DNA of 64,000 nucleotides, from assembly GCA_965153455.1 (NCBI GenBank), contig OZ234500.1, positions 186,001-250,000 of the forward strand, given 5' to 3'. Source of the DNA: Sphagnum compactum. Its lineage: Eukaryota; Bryophyta; Sphagnopsida; Sphagnales. The position numbers and the translations under genes are program-made. Below the pieces are notes generated by a model. The model did not search any database. It was not told the origin of the DNA and saw nothing but the letters and a program-made list of their open reading frames with translations. Of the stretch, positions 38,451 through 49,349 are shown in pieces. Each line of letters opens with the position of its first letter. The stretch's first letter is position 1.

Positions 38451-38732
38451 GACTTTAGGAAGTCTCATTCATTAGATGTCTGAAAGAGTAGAGGATTGAC
38501 ATTTAGTTCCAACCACAATGTTGTAGAGGAGTGGTGATGATTTGCAAGATCTTGAATTTTGATGAAATTGTGGAAAAGTTCACAAAGTTTTCAAAGCCAC
38601 AAAAGTGAAAAGAAAAATGCATAGAAAGGTTTATTTGGAGATGCTTCTGTTTATGTGCTCCTATCAACCATCTATGCTACTGCTGGCAACAGGCTTCTTT
38701 GAGAATGTTGAACTGCAGATATAGATACAGGA

Positions 38733-38832
38733 ATTAACTATGTAATTAAATAATTATTACTATGAACTAATTAATTAACTTGTAACTAGTCCTAACTAGT
38801 ATTTATATTAAATATAATATGTAGATACAGGA
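38733..38832. mobile_element. 100-bp insertion flanked by an 11-bp direct repeat
   Basis: TAGATACAGGA occurs at 38722-38732 and again at 38822-38832. The DNA between is A/T-rich and absent from the other PPR copies, so this is an insertion with an 11-bp target duplication or a slipped repair event. No terminal inverted repeat is obvious. Confidence 0.55.
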
Positions 38833-38947
38833 ACAATGTCTGAACAAGCAGTCAGGTTGCACCTGGATTGAAGAGAAGAATGAGATGTGTACATTTCCTG
38901 TAGATGTTTGAGACCTTAGATGATAGAAATTGTGCAGCGCAAATTTC

Positions 38948-39226
38948 GACTCATTTAATTTCATAAAATGAAAGATCTTGCTACTTTCGTGAAATCACTT
39001 CAAACTAGGATCTGAACACAAAATGGTTTACAACTCACTCTTAACAACTCCAAACTCCTTGAGATTTTGAGAAACACATTAGATATATGTTTTTTATATT
39101 TGCTCAAAATTTCAACTCTAATGATGATGATCACAAATAGTTATCACTTTCAAAAGAAACTGACTTCAAAATTGAGGCTGAAACTTTAGATACTTGGATC
39201 TCTCTCAATACATATTCAAATGAGTC
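38948..39226. mobile_element. 279-bp MITE-like element inside the PPR relic
   Basis: It begins GACTCATTTAAT and ends ATTCAAATGAGTC, which are inverted complements. The pairing continues imperfectly for roughly 30 bases, with GATC in matching position on both sides. It separates parts of the DYW region that are contiguous in PPR copy B. No coding capacity. The target duplication is unclear. Confidence 0.55.
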
Positions 39227-39949
39227 TTGTATGATAGGGGCTAGTGCCTTACACTAGATTTGTTCTGCATGATGTGGATCTTGAAGAAGAAGCAGAGTTT
39301 CATTTGTGTCACTATATTGAAACTGGTTATTGCATTGGGGCTCATCAACACAGCTCCTGGTAGTCCACTCTGAATTATAAAAATCTGTGGGTTTGTGAAG
39401 ACCGCCCACACTTCCAAAAGTTTTATTTCAAAAAATAGTTGGGAGCGCAATCATGGTGAGGGATGCCAATGGCTTTCATTGCTTCAAGGATGGTGTTCTT
39501 TCTTGCATGGACTATTGGTGATGCCAGTAGACTGTCTTGTCAATAACTACATCAAGTTCATTTTGTTTGTAGCATGTCTAGTGGTATCATTCCACCACCA
39601 TAGTTGGACACTGTTATCAGATGTGGTACTTCTGAAAAAGTGGCCATGGGGTCTCATTTCAGTTTTGATTTCCTGCCTCTACTATTTGTACCACTTAGGT
39701 CTAGGGTGTCTTTCCTCTGATGCATTGAGTTATTTTGGAATCTGAGTGGAATCTGAGACTATAACAACATTTCCCAGGTTTTCTGCTACATTAGGAATCA
39801 TCCCACTCCTGCCTCCAATAGATCACTGATTCAGTGTTGTCAATTTGCTGTTGCACTTGACAACTGGGCCATTTCAGAGAACTCTTGTGTGGTTTCCCGA
39901 ATTACCTCTGTGAAATTATATGAACTGAAATTATACGCAGCTGCAAAGT

Positions 39950-40490
39950 GAAGTGTTGCTTGCCTGTGTTGTTTGCTGCAACTGGGGAGTAGCTTCATTG
40001 ACATTACCCAAGTGTTGGAGTGTGGAGGATGCTTTGAGATTGGTGTTCAACAATGTGCCCATTCCAAGTGTGGTCACTTGGAACATGCCAATTTTGAGTA
40101 GCAGAAGGCACTGGAACTGTTTCAACCCTTAGCACAGCACAAAAGTGTGGAATCAAATTCTACTACCCCTCTGTGGGCTGAATGCATGTGCTAGCATAGT
40201 TGCACTTGAAGAGGGCAGGTATACCCATGAGCAGATCATTAACAGTGAACGTGATTCAGATGTCTTTGTGGGAAGAAGCTTGGTTGACATGTGTGCAATA
40301 CATGGGAGCCTGGAGGATTGAGGTTGTTTAACAAGATTGTGGCTGGAGATGTGGTGACTTGGAGCACCCTGATATTGGGACATGTGAAATGCAGGCACTT
40401 GAGCAGAAGTCACTGGAACTATTTTTACAAATGCACGTGCTAGTGTGGTTGCGCTTGGAGAGGTTTGGACAGGTATGGTGTGTTTACCTA
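39950..40490 (+). pseudogene. PPR gene fragments
   Basis: Pieces of PPR units in plus orientation: VEDALRLVFNNVPIPSVVTW near 40020-40080, then LNACASIVALEEGRYTHEQI at about 40180 and DSDVFVGRSLVDMCA near 40255. Stops and shifts separate them. They derive from the same family as copies A and B. Confidence 0.7.
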
Positions 40491-40499
40491 TAGCCAATC

Positions 40500-41320
40500 A
40501 AGGACAGCCAATCTAACAGTATAGGAGTAATGGAACTCACGCTTGTAAAATGAAGACAAGTCTTCCGTCGGGCTTTCCAATGCCTCTGCCATCAGAATAA
40601 AGTAAGATATGTGGAGCTGAGTAAAGTTCAATTTCTGGATTTAGTTCAAAGGTGGGCTATGCAATTTACTAAGGTGGAATTTGCCCATTCCCAGAAACTG
40701 GATGTGGTTAGATTGTACTGAACAGTCACAGGGTCTCTGGAAGGAACCAACTAGAGTTGTCTGATTAGCATATCCTTTTGCTGTCCAATTGTGCAAAAAC
40801 CAGGAGACTATATAGCATGCTGTGGGATGTGCTTGAAGACAGGCCTGGGGTGGACATTGCAAAGCTCCCCAAATCTGGGGGTGTTACTAACCATAATGCC
40901 AAATATTAACAATGTAGCCCTATTCAGAAAAACTAGGGTAAATAACACCCCTGCATTTCATTTGCTGTCTTCGCAGACTGTGATTGTTTGTGTCTGGGAT
41001 TGGGTTGTGAACCTGCACTCCAGGATTCATGGACTACACAATGTTTCAAGAGGGTTGGAGGTAAGGTATTAAAATTTTGCATACATCTCGCTTTGAATCT
41101 GGTTTTTTTGCAATGCCAGAGTTTGTCACCTGATAAAAAAGGAGAACTTTCTTGCTGCTATTTAATGGAAGCAATGTTTCTTTAGAGATTCAGAGGTGGC
41201 TATGGTACAATAACTGGATATGCGCACAAAAGGGAAGCAGACTGATTGTTGTAGATGTTCCACAATTCCATTGTAGGGCAGTGTTGTAGGCTCTATAGGC
41301 AGGATGGACATGTCAAAGTC
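40500..41320. other. Genic-composition spacer, weak coding traces
   Basis: Composition is richer in G and C than the AT-rich intergenic parts. One plus frame near 40797-40890 reads RLYSMLWDVLEDRPGVDIAK, which looks protein-like, but I cannot name it; it may belong to the alpha/beta-hydrolase relic downstream. Confidence 0.25.
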
Positions 41321-41329
41321 ACCTTAAGT

Positions 41330-41650
41330 TCACTTGTTCAAGGTGTGCTGATGAGCAGATCATTGAAATTGGTTGGGATTCAGATGTCATTGTTGGCAGT
41401 AGCTCAGTTCACATGTATGCAAAATGTGGGAGCATGGAGGATGCTTGGAGAGTGTTCAACCAGATGCCATCATGTAATGTGCTCACTTGGAATGACAGGT
41501 AATTAGGACATGTTAAATGTGGGAATTGGCAGAAGACACTAGAACTACCGGAGCAAATGCCACAGAAAAGTGTGCGGCCACACTCTATTACTTTTGTTGG
41601 GGTGCTGAATATATGTGCTAGTGTAGTTGCACTTGAAGACGAAGGTGTGC
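41330..41650 (+). pseudogene. PPR gene fragment
   Basis: Reads DSDVIVGSSSVHMYAKCGSM then EDAWRVFNQMPS and VRPHSITFVGVLNICASVVA, with shifts at about 41500 and 41560. The unit matches PLS-type PPR repeats of copies A and B. It ends abruptly near 41645. Confidence 0.75.
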
Positions 41651-41929
41651 AGGAAATTTTTCCAAGTGCTATATATACTCTTGAGAGCTGTGAATGTATT
41701 AGCAGAACCTCCCTTCATCATATTCACTCATCAAAATCAAAGATTTCTTGGTTTTCTAAGGGCTGAATATCTGGATTGGATGCTTACTGTCATCGTTGGT
41801 TGTTTGGTTTTGACTGCTGCTATGTCAGGTGTTCTTGGTGGGTCATGCCGTTATGACAGGTGTTCTTAATGGGTCATGGGAGGTTTGCCGATCACAGTGT
41901 GAAGTCTGAGTGATAGCCTTTGTGGCCAT

Positions 41930-42840
41930 TAGTGTCTTTCATGGTCGAGACCCAGACAGCAGCAGCAGCAACAAGGTGACTGAATTTTTGGTGAAAGGAT
42001 TTTACTGGAACAGATTCCAGGTCAGTAGCCAGACTTCATTTCAAGCTTTTTTGCAAACCATAAATTTCACATTCAGACTTTGAACTTTTGTACAACCACC
42101 AGTTTAAGGTCAGTCCATTATTTCTTTCTGGGCACTTGAGCAGGAACCTGGAAGAGCAGATACTGATTTTGCAAGTATGGGAACAACAATAGCTCTGAAG
42201 AACATCATCGGTGGAATGCAATTGTTTGTTGTCCTAGTTTTCAAGGACCTTCCCCAAAACAGGTTTTACTGCTCCCATAAATTATTCATGCAACATGCGT
42301 AGGTATGCGGCTTTGGACTTGGACCTTCAAAATAATGAACAGAAGCATATAGTCATGCAAGGAGGGATTCAAAGATTTTTGTTTAGAGGACAAGGGAGAA
42401 AATCTCGGTCTTGGCAATTGTATGAATGCAGTACAGCATGGCAGGTACCTCCACAGTGTGAGATGTACAGTGTTCATTATATGGCTAATATTTTTCAATT
42501 TTGGGTTGAGAATTACTGTTCAGTGTAGAGAAGAAATGCTGCTGTTGGTGATGAGACTATGCAGGACTGGTGGGTTTTCCTTCAGTAAAAACTGGGAGCT
42601 GACTGCCAATTCACACAAAGGTGCTGGTCATTGTGGGAAAAGATGATGTGGTTCCATTCTTTCCCTGGCAGCATGAAATGTGTGGCAGGTGCAGGCTTTA
42701 GAGCAGCAGTGCTCGACCTACAGGAGGTCATCATTCTTGATGGTTCACATTTCACATGTGGGGAACAGCCTCAGAAATTCCATCATGAGGTTGGATTGGA
42801 TTTTGTTTCTAGAGCTACAGATCTGAGAGATTTTACTTAA
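41930..42840 (+). pseudogene. Possible relic of an alpha/beta-hydrolase family gene, unrelated to the NLRs
   Basis: Near 41975 one frame reads NKVTEFLVKGFYWNRFQ before an AGGTCAG that looks like a splice donor. Near 42615-42690 a frame reads KVLVIVGKDDVVPFF, a typical strand and Asp loop of alpha/beta hydrolases. After a shift, ILDGSHFTCGEQPQKFHHEV (42730-42800) occupies the place of the catalytic His loop. Order and spacing fit the C-terminal half of such an enzyme with introns. It sits between PPR fragments. Evidence is fragmentary. Confidence 0.35.
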
Positions 42841-42939
42841 TTACAGATGGTATTAAAAATATTGACAGGTGCACAGGCAGTTCCTTCTAGGGAAAATGAC
42901 TGAAGCTGCTGTTGCATCAAATTATGTACTCCCTATAAG

Positions 42940-43480
42940 GTAAAATGGATGGGATTCAGATGTCTTTGTGGGGAGTAGTGTGGTTGACATGTCTTTGTGG
43001 GAGCATGGAGGATGCTTGGACATGGAACTGTGGGTTAGCACTTGAGAGAAGCTCTCTGGTCTCCTCTATTCCTATGATACATTCATTGTGTGGGATGTGG
43101 AGAATATGTGGCTGCAGATCAACTTGATCTGCATTTCTAGTTTTAGACAAATGAAAGGGGCTTGGGATCTCAGAAATAAGAAGACATGGATGTTCTATGG
43201 TTTGAGGACTGACAAAACCCACCATGGGTGGCTACAATGGAACCAGGCTACATGAAGTTGAACATTTCTGTTTGGAACAGAAAGAAAACATCTGAAGGAT
43301 GGGCAACCTGAGAAGGCAATTTGTGTTTTTGGGATGCCATACTTGGAGGATGCATGGTGTGCATGGGAATGGTAAGGAAGCTCTTCAACATTTTGATTGG
43401 ATAAGTGAAAGAACACATACACATACAAGTTTGACTTCTGTCAGCTTGCAACCATCCAGGTTTGGTTCATGAAGACACTG
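42940..43480 (+). pseudogene. Eroded PPR gene fragments
   Basis: Short matches to copy B in plus orientation: WDSDVFVGSS-like text near 42950, a stretch at 43090-43240 equivalent to the segment before the first PPR units of B (26160-26340), and AILGGCMVCMGMVRKL-like then LLSACNHPGLVHED-like text at 43330-43470. Heavy frame damage. Confidence 0.6.
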
Positions 43481-43669
43481 CTAGTATTCATTGATCATCC
43501 TCAGATGGGGAGGGGAAAGAGGAGCGACATATCAGTGGATGGGGACATGATTGTACTACAAAATAGTATTGTATGGCCAAACACCAAATTGGCATTGGAA
43601 TTTAGGAATTCCAAGGAATGGTTCTGCATTTTAGGCTAGGCGTATACTTTTTGGGGAAAATTAATGATG

Positions 43670-44250
43670 ATATTGACCATGCTATGTGCCACAGCTTTCA
43701 TGGAACACTATTGGAGGCATAATAAAATATCAATCTTTTTTCATGTAACTTAAATTACAGGTGTTCAAGCCAATTTTGACTAGTAGTTGAGAAGTGCCCT
43801 TAAGGATTGCACACTTTTGGATGGTTGGTTAAGAAAAATGATGAATGATCAAAATATTCATTCTAGAAATCATGTGAATGCTGTACATTATAAGAAGACC
43901 AGGCATATGACATCAATGCTGTTCACATTGATTGTATTACCAATCCAACATATAATCAACAAACATTGGTAAAACAGGCCAAAATGAAAGAGAAATGAAA
44001 ATGTCTCATTTGAATATTTTAGAATATTGTCTAGCTGACTTAAATAATCTACATATTGTCAATCATTTGTAATATTGAGAAATTATTGAATATATTTAGG
44101 ACACATAGATCATAGCACTAAATTGAAAGGCGAATCTGATTCTGTTGTTTCTCAGTTTGAAGTCAAGTGCAAGTTTTGTGTTCTGAACTGACACTTGCAT
44201 CTTGATGACTTTGGAACCTGCCTACAGATAAACCAGGAATGGAACAATCC
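43670..44250 (+). repeat. Segment X', inverted duplicate of 28490-29090
   Basis: Matches the reverse complement of 28490-29090 over nearly its full length. It keeps the LRRNT-like frame LHLDDFGTCLQINQEWNNP at about 44188-44245, then stops abruptly at a junction with the NLR4 fragment inside a GCAAATGG word that is shared or nearly shared by both partners. Confidence 0.7.
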
Positions 44251-44815
44251 TCCAAGCAAATGGCGCACAGCTTCCCCCAAATCAAACAGCAGCCATTCTC
44301 GAGGCCAACATACATCATAACGACCTCATTGTGTCCATGTGCTACTCCAGGCATCACTAGTGTCATTTGCAGTTAATTGGAGCCCATGGAACAACACCAC
44401 ATCCAATTCAGTCCTTGACTTGCCTCCAGAAGGCGGCCATAGCTGATGCACTGGCCAATCACTGTGCCACCAAAATTCCACATTCAAAATATTGCACAAT
44501 AACCGAAGTCCAAATCACAGCACCAGTAAGTATCTGAAATTTGCTGAGAGGACAGGCCACCACTTGATTTATGAATGTAATAGAATGTGCAATTCGAACC
44601 CAAATGCTTCGAAATAAATTAATATCACACACTGGACCAATCTGCAAGGTGAAAGGAACTCACAGAACTAGAGGCCATGATGATCAAGATCACTTATCGT
44701 TAAACATAAATCCACAATACAGTAACACTCATGGATACCACGTAACTTAGTAGTGTCATTAATTGATCAACTGCCATTCCACTTTATTTTTAAGAGCTTA
44801 GAGGAATCTAAAAAT
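44250..44815 (-). pseudogene. NLR4: 5' fragment of an HNL gene
   Basis: The minus strand contains exon 1 (44678-44664, MASSS followed by GTGAGT) and most of exon 2 of the hydrolase domain (about 44455 to 44255: SDWPVHQLWPPSGG, DVVLFHGLQ). The splice acceptor CAG of NLR1 and NLR2 is changed to CAC here. The gene is cut at about 44250 by segment X'. No NB-ARC or LRR remains. Confidence 0.8.
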
Positions 44816-44819
44816 TCTC

Positions 44820-45270
44820 ACTGCTTGTATTAATACATGTCATTTTTCATTGTTTGATACTATTTTTTAATACCGCAGTTTTCAATTTACTTCTTTTTAG
44901 TCTCCCACTTCTCACCCTTTTTTTTGTGCGAAGAAAAACGCTCGCAAATGGATTGTGAATTGTACCAACAGAAATAACCTCAATGCACTCACTGCCACAC
45001 ATAAAGAAATTCAAAAATCATCTCAAACAAAAGCAAGCAAGAAAAGATGCATAATTTACCACAAAACATATGTGTACAACATATTGGCAAGTGGGGAAAA
45101 TTAATTGGTTGTACAATTTGGATGTTACATGAGCATATGTGCCATTACAAACATGAAATAAATTTTTCGATCAATTTCTTTCCAATTAAAAATTTCACAA
45201 CATTTCATCCAAATTACAGACTTTACAGATTATCATCATTCTTCTACATGTAGTGGGAATTGAATGTACA
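44820..45270. other. AT-rich spacer between NLR4 and the 3' end of NLR2
   Basis: No coding or repeat structure seen; it presumably contains the 3' untranslated region and polyadenylation signals of NLR2. Confidence 0.4.
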
Positions 45271-45275
45271 GACAT

Positions 45276-48200
45276 TTAAGTTGTATTCGTATTAAAAAAT
45301 TCTATATTTGGTTCGAGCCTCCTCCATATTGAGGATTTTTCACAATTTCTCCTACAAAAGTCTTTCAGTGTTTCCTCACAGTCGGTCAAAATCAACTTCC
45401 TCAAACTGGTCAGGGCCTCCAAAGAGAGAGGCAATGTTCCAAAAGGACACTCAATGATATGTAGGGTACGCAATTTAGGTACCGCACCTTCATCCACTTC
45501 TGGAAATTCAACAAGTTGATAACAGTTATTTATGAAAAAGCTTATAAGAGCTGGAAAAGCACCATAACTTGTGAAGGATCTTGGAAGATATTTCAAACCT
45601 GAAGTTTGAAATATTTCAAGTTCTTGAAGTTGTATGAAACAATATGCCATCTCAGCTGGCAGGATTTCAATGTTCACAAGTTCTAACGTTAGATTCTTAA
45701 GATTCGTAAGTGTAGATATATTGCGAGGCAGCTGCACCACTGGATCTGTTTCTCCAGTAATATAAAGTTTTGTTAGAGTAACTAACCCACATATATTTTC
45801 CAACAAAGCTCCAATGGTTGGATCCGCATGACCCAAAGCTTGTACTCTTGCCATGCCTGATGATGTATGTTCAGACCATCTCAAGTCATAGCAACCCTCT
45901 GTGTTTAATACTTGCAATGATGTTAGGCCAACCACTCCAGAAGGGAGATACTTCAACGTCTGGCAACCATCTAGATTCAGACATTTCAACACATGTAGTT
46001 TCCTTACTGCATCTGGTAAAGTCTCTAGATTACAACAAGAAGAGAGGTTAAGCAAAACCAAATTCTTAAGGTCACCAAGTTCCTCAGGTAGATTCTGAAA
46101 CTCTCCTCCACATAGATCTAGAACCCTTAGTTTTCCAAAGCTCCACAAGAAACTTCCTGGTAAAGAGACTATTGGATTCCAACGAAGTACTAGAGACAGC
46201 AAGTCAGGTGCACAAAACCTCCTAGGGAGTCTCTTCAACTTGTTCCTGCGCAATGAAAGTTTCCGAGCTTTCGATATTACTTGCCACTCTTGCGGGAATT
46301 CTTCTAAATTTTGACCTGCTCGATAAAGATAAAGCTGTTCTGCAGGGGGCGTGTCACTATCATTTTTCAGTATGTAGAAAGCCAAGTCCCTCATCACATC
46401 ATGTACCTTAAACCTCAGTTCGTCGAACTTCCGTAAATCCCCTTCATCTGAATCAACCTCCCCCTTTGACTCGATGAATGATCGCCTCAACAACTTATTT
46501 AACAAGGAAAATGCATCCGCTCTAGGATCATCTCCACCATTTCCAGGAACCAACCCCTCCCCTATCCAATTCCACAAAATGTCATCGAAGTAAGTGGAAC
46601 AATCTTCAGGAAATGCTGCAAAGTAAAGAAAACAATCTTTCAAGCGCTCATCTCAGACAGGAGATCATAGCCAAGTTTCAAACGCTCATACAACTCCTCT
46701 TCCACAGTTCTCTCTTGCATGCGTGATTCCCTTAGCCTCTTCAGTAGCAGCTTCCATTGTTCTGGTAAGGTCTCTCCAAACATTGCTTCGCCTATAACCT
46801 TGAGAGCTAACGGGAGACCTTTGCACTCCTCTGCCATACACCACGCCAGTGCCTCTAATTCACATGGAACATTGGATGGTGGTCTGAATGCATGCACACA
46901 GAAAAGCCTCCAACTATCCTCCTTTGAAAGAGGGATCATATGCACTTGGCTTATGTGTGGACTTGCTCTTTCCAATAAAGACCGGTCTCTAGTGGTCAAC
47001 AATGTGACACTTCCTCTTCCCATGGCTAAGTCAAGGGACTTTTAATGCTTTCTTGTGCCAAACATCATCCAAAACCAGGAACACTCTTTTCTGTCCAAAC
47101 TGAGAGTGTAATTTGACCTTATAATCCTCTGTGTTCAGATTCTTTTGTGGATTGAGACCCAGTTCTGCACTGAAGGCCCGATATAGAGTCATTATGTCAG
47201 GAGTTTGCCCCACTGTGCACCAAATGAACTTCGCACCCTTAAAATGGCCATGTACCTTCGGGCTCCCATACAGTCTTTTAAGAAGAAGAGTTTTCCCAAC
47301 TCCACCCATGCCCCATACTCCCACATGTTGAGGAGCTGCAACACTTTCTTTGGAAGTCACCAATGTTTCGACCCTCTTCACATAGCTCTCCAGACCAAAC
47401 ATTGATTGAGGCATGTCTGGTAAAGGTTGGTCCCATTCTCTTGCCACCTTCAAATTCAACACACAACTATCAAAAGGCCAGTTGATTTGTCACTCACTTA
47501 AGGTGAATACCCTATCCCAGAAAATTTCCATGGGGCAATCACTTTGCACATTCGTAATTTCTCAAAGTCTCATGCAAGCTCGCTCACCTCCTTACCAGAA
47601 ATTCTATTGTATTTTATAGAGCAGGTAATGCTTCAATGTCAGTGAAATTCTATTGTATTTTATAGAGAAGGTAATGCTTCAATATCAGTGAATTATCACA
47701 CTAACTACGTCATAGAAACTAACCTTTCCACAAGTAATGATAAACTGTAGAAGCAAGTCGTAGCTGGGATGTCCTTTACTTGGAGGTTTGCACACCTCCA
47801 TGTGATTGGCATCCTCAACCATGTAACAATTTTTTCCTGCTAATCGTTGTGCCGAGCTAAAATCCACCAAAATTCCCTAATCCAGTCATAGAACCCAAAT
47901 TACACATGTCAGCGCCAAACACATCAAAGCATCACGGATGTTTGGTTGCAAAAAAATTATTTCATCCAACACATACGTACCACATGCTCAATCGGCCTGC
48001 CCTCACAAAAAGCATATATATTGATATTGTTTCCATTGACAATGTCATCAAAATCCACTGATAACTGTTCCATATCTCGTTGCCAGGGTTGCATGTTATG
48101 CATAATTCCAGGACGATGTCTGTTGTTGCATCTCAACAACTTGTCGATATAATTAGGAATATTACTTGATCCAGCATGTGGAACAGCATAGAAGACGATC

Positions 48201-49349
48201 CCCCTCACATTACTCAAAAACTGTTCCGCACACTGGTATATACCTTTCGACCAGTCATCGGTACAATATTGCTTGGTCTTCAACTTTACAACAATGCTCT
48301 TCAAAACCAACCCTCCAAAACTATGGCCTATTAACACAATAGGATGATGCCATTCATACCTGGAAAACACATTCATTCGCAATGCTAATTTTTCAGGAAA
48401 AATTTAATTATCTTCATTTAGTATTAGTGTTGACTGAAATACATCTTGGAGTGCACACCTCTGATAATATGCAAAAAATCCATTCCACACTCCAGTACTG
48501 AACGTCTTCTCAAGCAATTTTAGAATTTACAAAGTCGCTTTTCCACCGAAACCAGGCTATCTAAAATAAATCTTTAAATTTTAAGAAGGATAATTTCATT
48601 CACCCTGCACAATATGTTACTGTACTATGTTCATTTTTCAGGACGCATCAAAACACCATAAAAAGTTGACTGATATACAATCACTGAGAAGCATACAATT
48701 TTTTTACAAGAATTAGAGATGACGCTATGGTCGGGTTGCAAATCTTATATCTGAACAATTTGGTTGCAGGGTAACTTTGTAATTGGAAACCACTTCATTG
48801 GCCCAACCAGAAAATTTTGAGAATCAAAGACAAGTGACTCCTACCTAGGATTGAAGAGAGTCTGGAATAGGTTGTCTGCAATCTCTGATACGTGACTATG
48901 AGGGCAGGTTACAACGTGGGCGTTGTATGATACTGAAAAAATGCGCACGGCTTCCCCCAAATCAAGCGGCAGCCATTTTTGAGGCCAACATACATCATCG
49001 TGCCCTCGTTGTGTCCATGTGCTACTCCAGGCATCAATAGTGTCATTTGCAGTTGATTGGAGCCCATGGAACAACACCACATCCAATTCAGTCTTCCAGT
49101 TGCCTTCAGGAGGCGGCCATAGCTGATGAACTGGCCAATCACTCTGCCACCAAAATTCCACATTCAAAATATTGCACAGTAACCTTTGTCCAAATCACAG
49201 CACCTATGAGTATCATAAAACTGCTCCGAGGACAGGCCACCAATTCAATTATGAAAACAATAGAACGTGCAACTCAAATCAAAATGCTTCGAAACGAACT
49301 ATTGTCACAGACTCGACTTGGTGAAAATACTCACAGAACTTGCAGCCAT
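45276..49349 (-). pseudogene. NLR2: hydrolase-NB-ARC-LRR receptor (HNL class), best-preserved copy
   Basis: Inferred exons (minus): 49349-49335 (MAASS), 49143-48845, 48359-47981, 47876-47724, then about 47466-45276. The first four stay in frame across GT-AG introns and give about 282 residues of alpha/beta hydrolase: HGLQ (His about 31), GHSFGG (Ser about 118), VEDANHMEV (His about 256). NB-ARC motifs are GMGGVGKT at about 47312-47289, FLVLDDVW, SVTLLTTRD, CKGLPLALKVIG, CFLYFAAFPED and VHDVMRD in place of MHD. The LRR part is one open 455-codon frame ending NIEFFNTNTT. Two frameshifts break the NB-ARC: near 47035 (one extra base after HKKA) and near 46650 (about 5 bases lost after DLLSE). Family role: intracellular pathogen sensing; hydrolase activity is unproven. 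Sequencing error at the shifts cannot be excluded. Confidence 0.88.

Larger units (their letters stand above)
38640..39521 (+). pseudogene. PPR-DYW C-terminal relic C
   Basis: The end of another PPR-DYW gene abuts the 3' end of NLR1. Around 38655-38715 it reads YVLLSTIYATAGN-like E-domain text, near 38860 SGCTWIEEKNE, near 39255 TRFVLHD-like text, then a LGLINTAPGS-like stretch. A clean final run VGSAIMVRDANGFHCFKDGV leads to SCMDYW and the TGA at 39519-39521. A 100-bp insertion and a MITE interrupt it, and frames shift several times. The upstream PPR array is absent. Confidence 0.8.
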
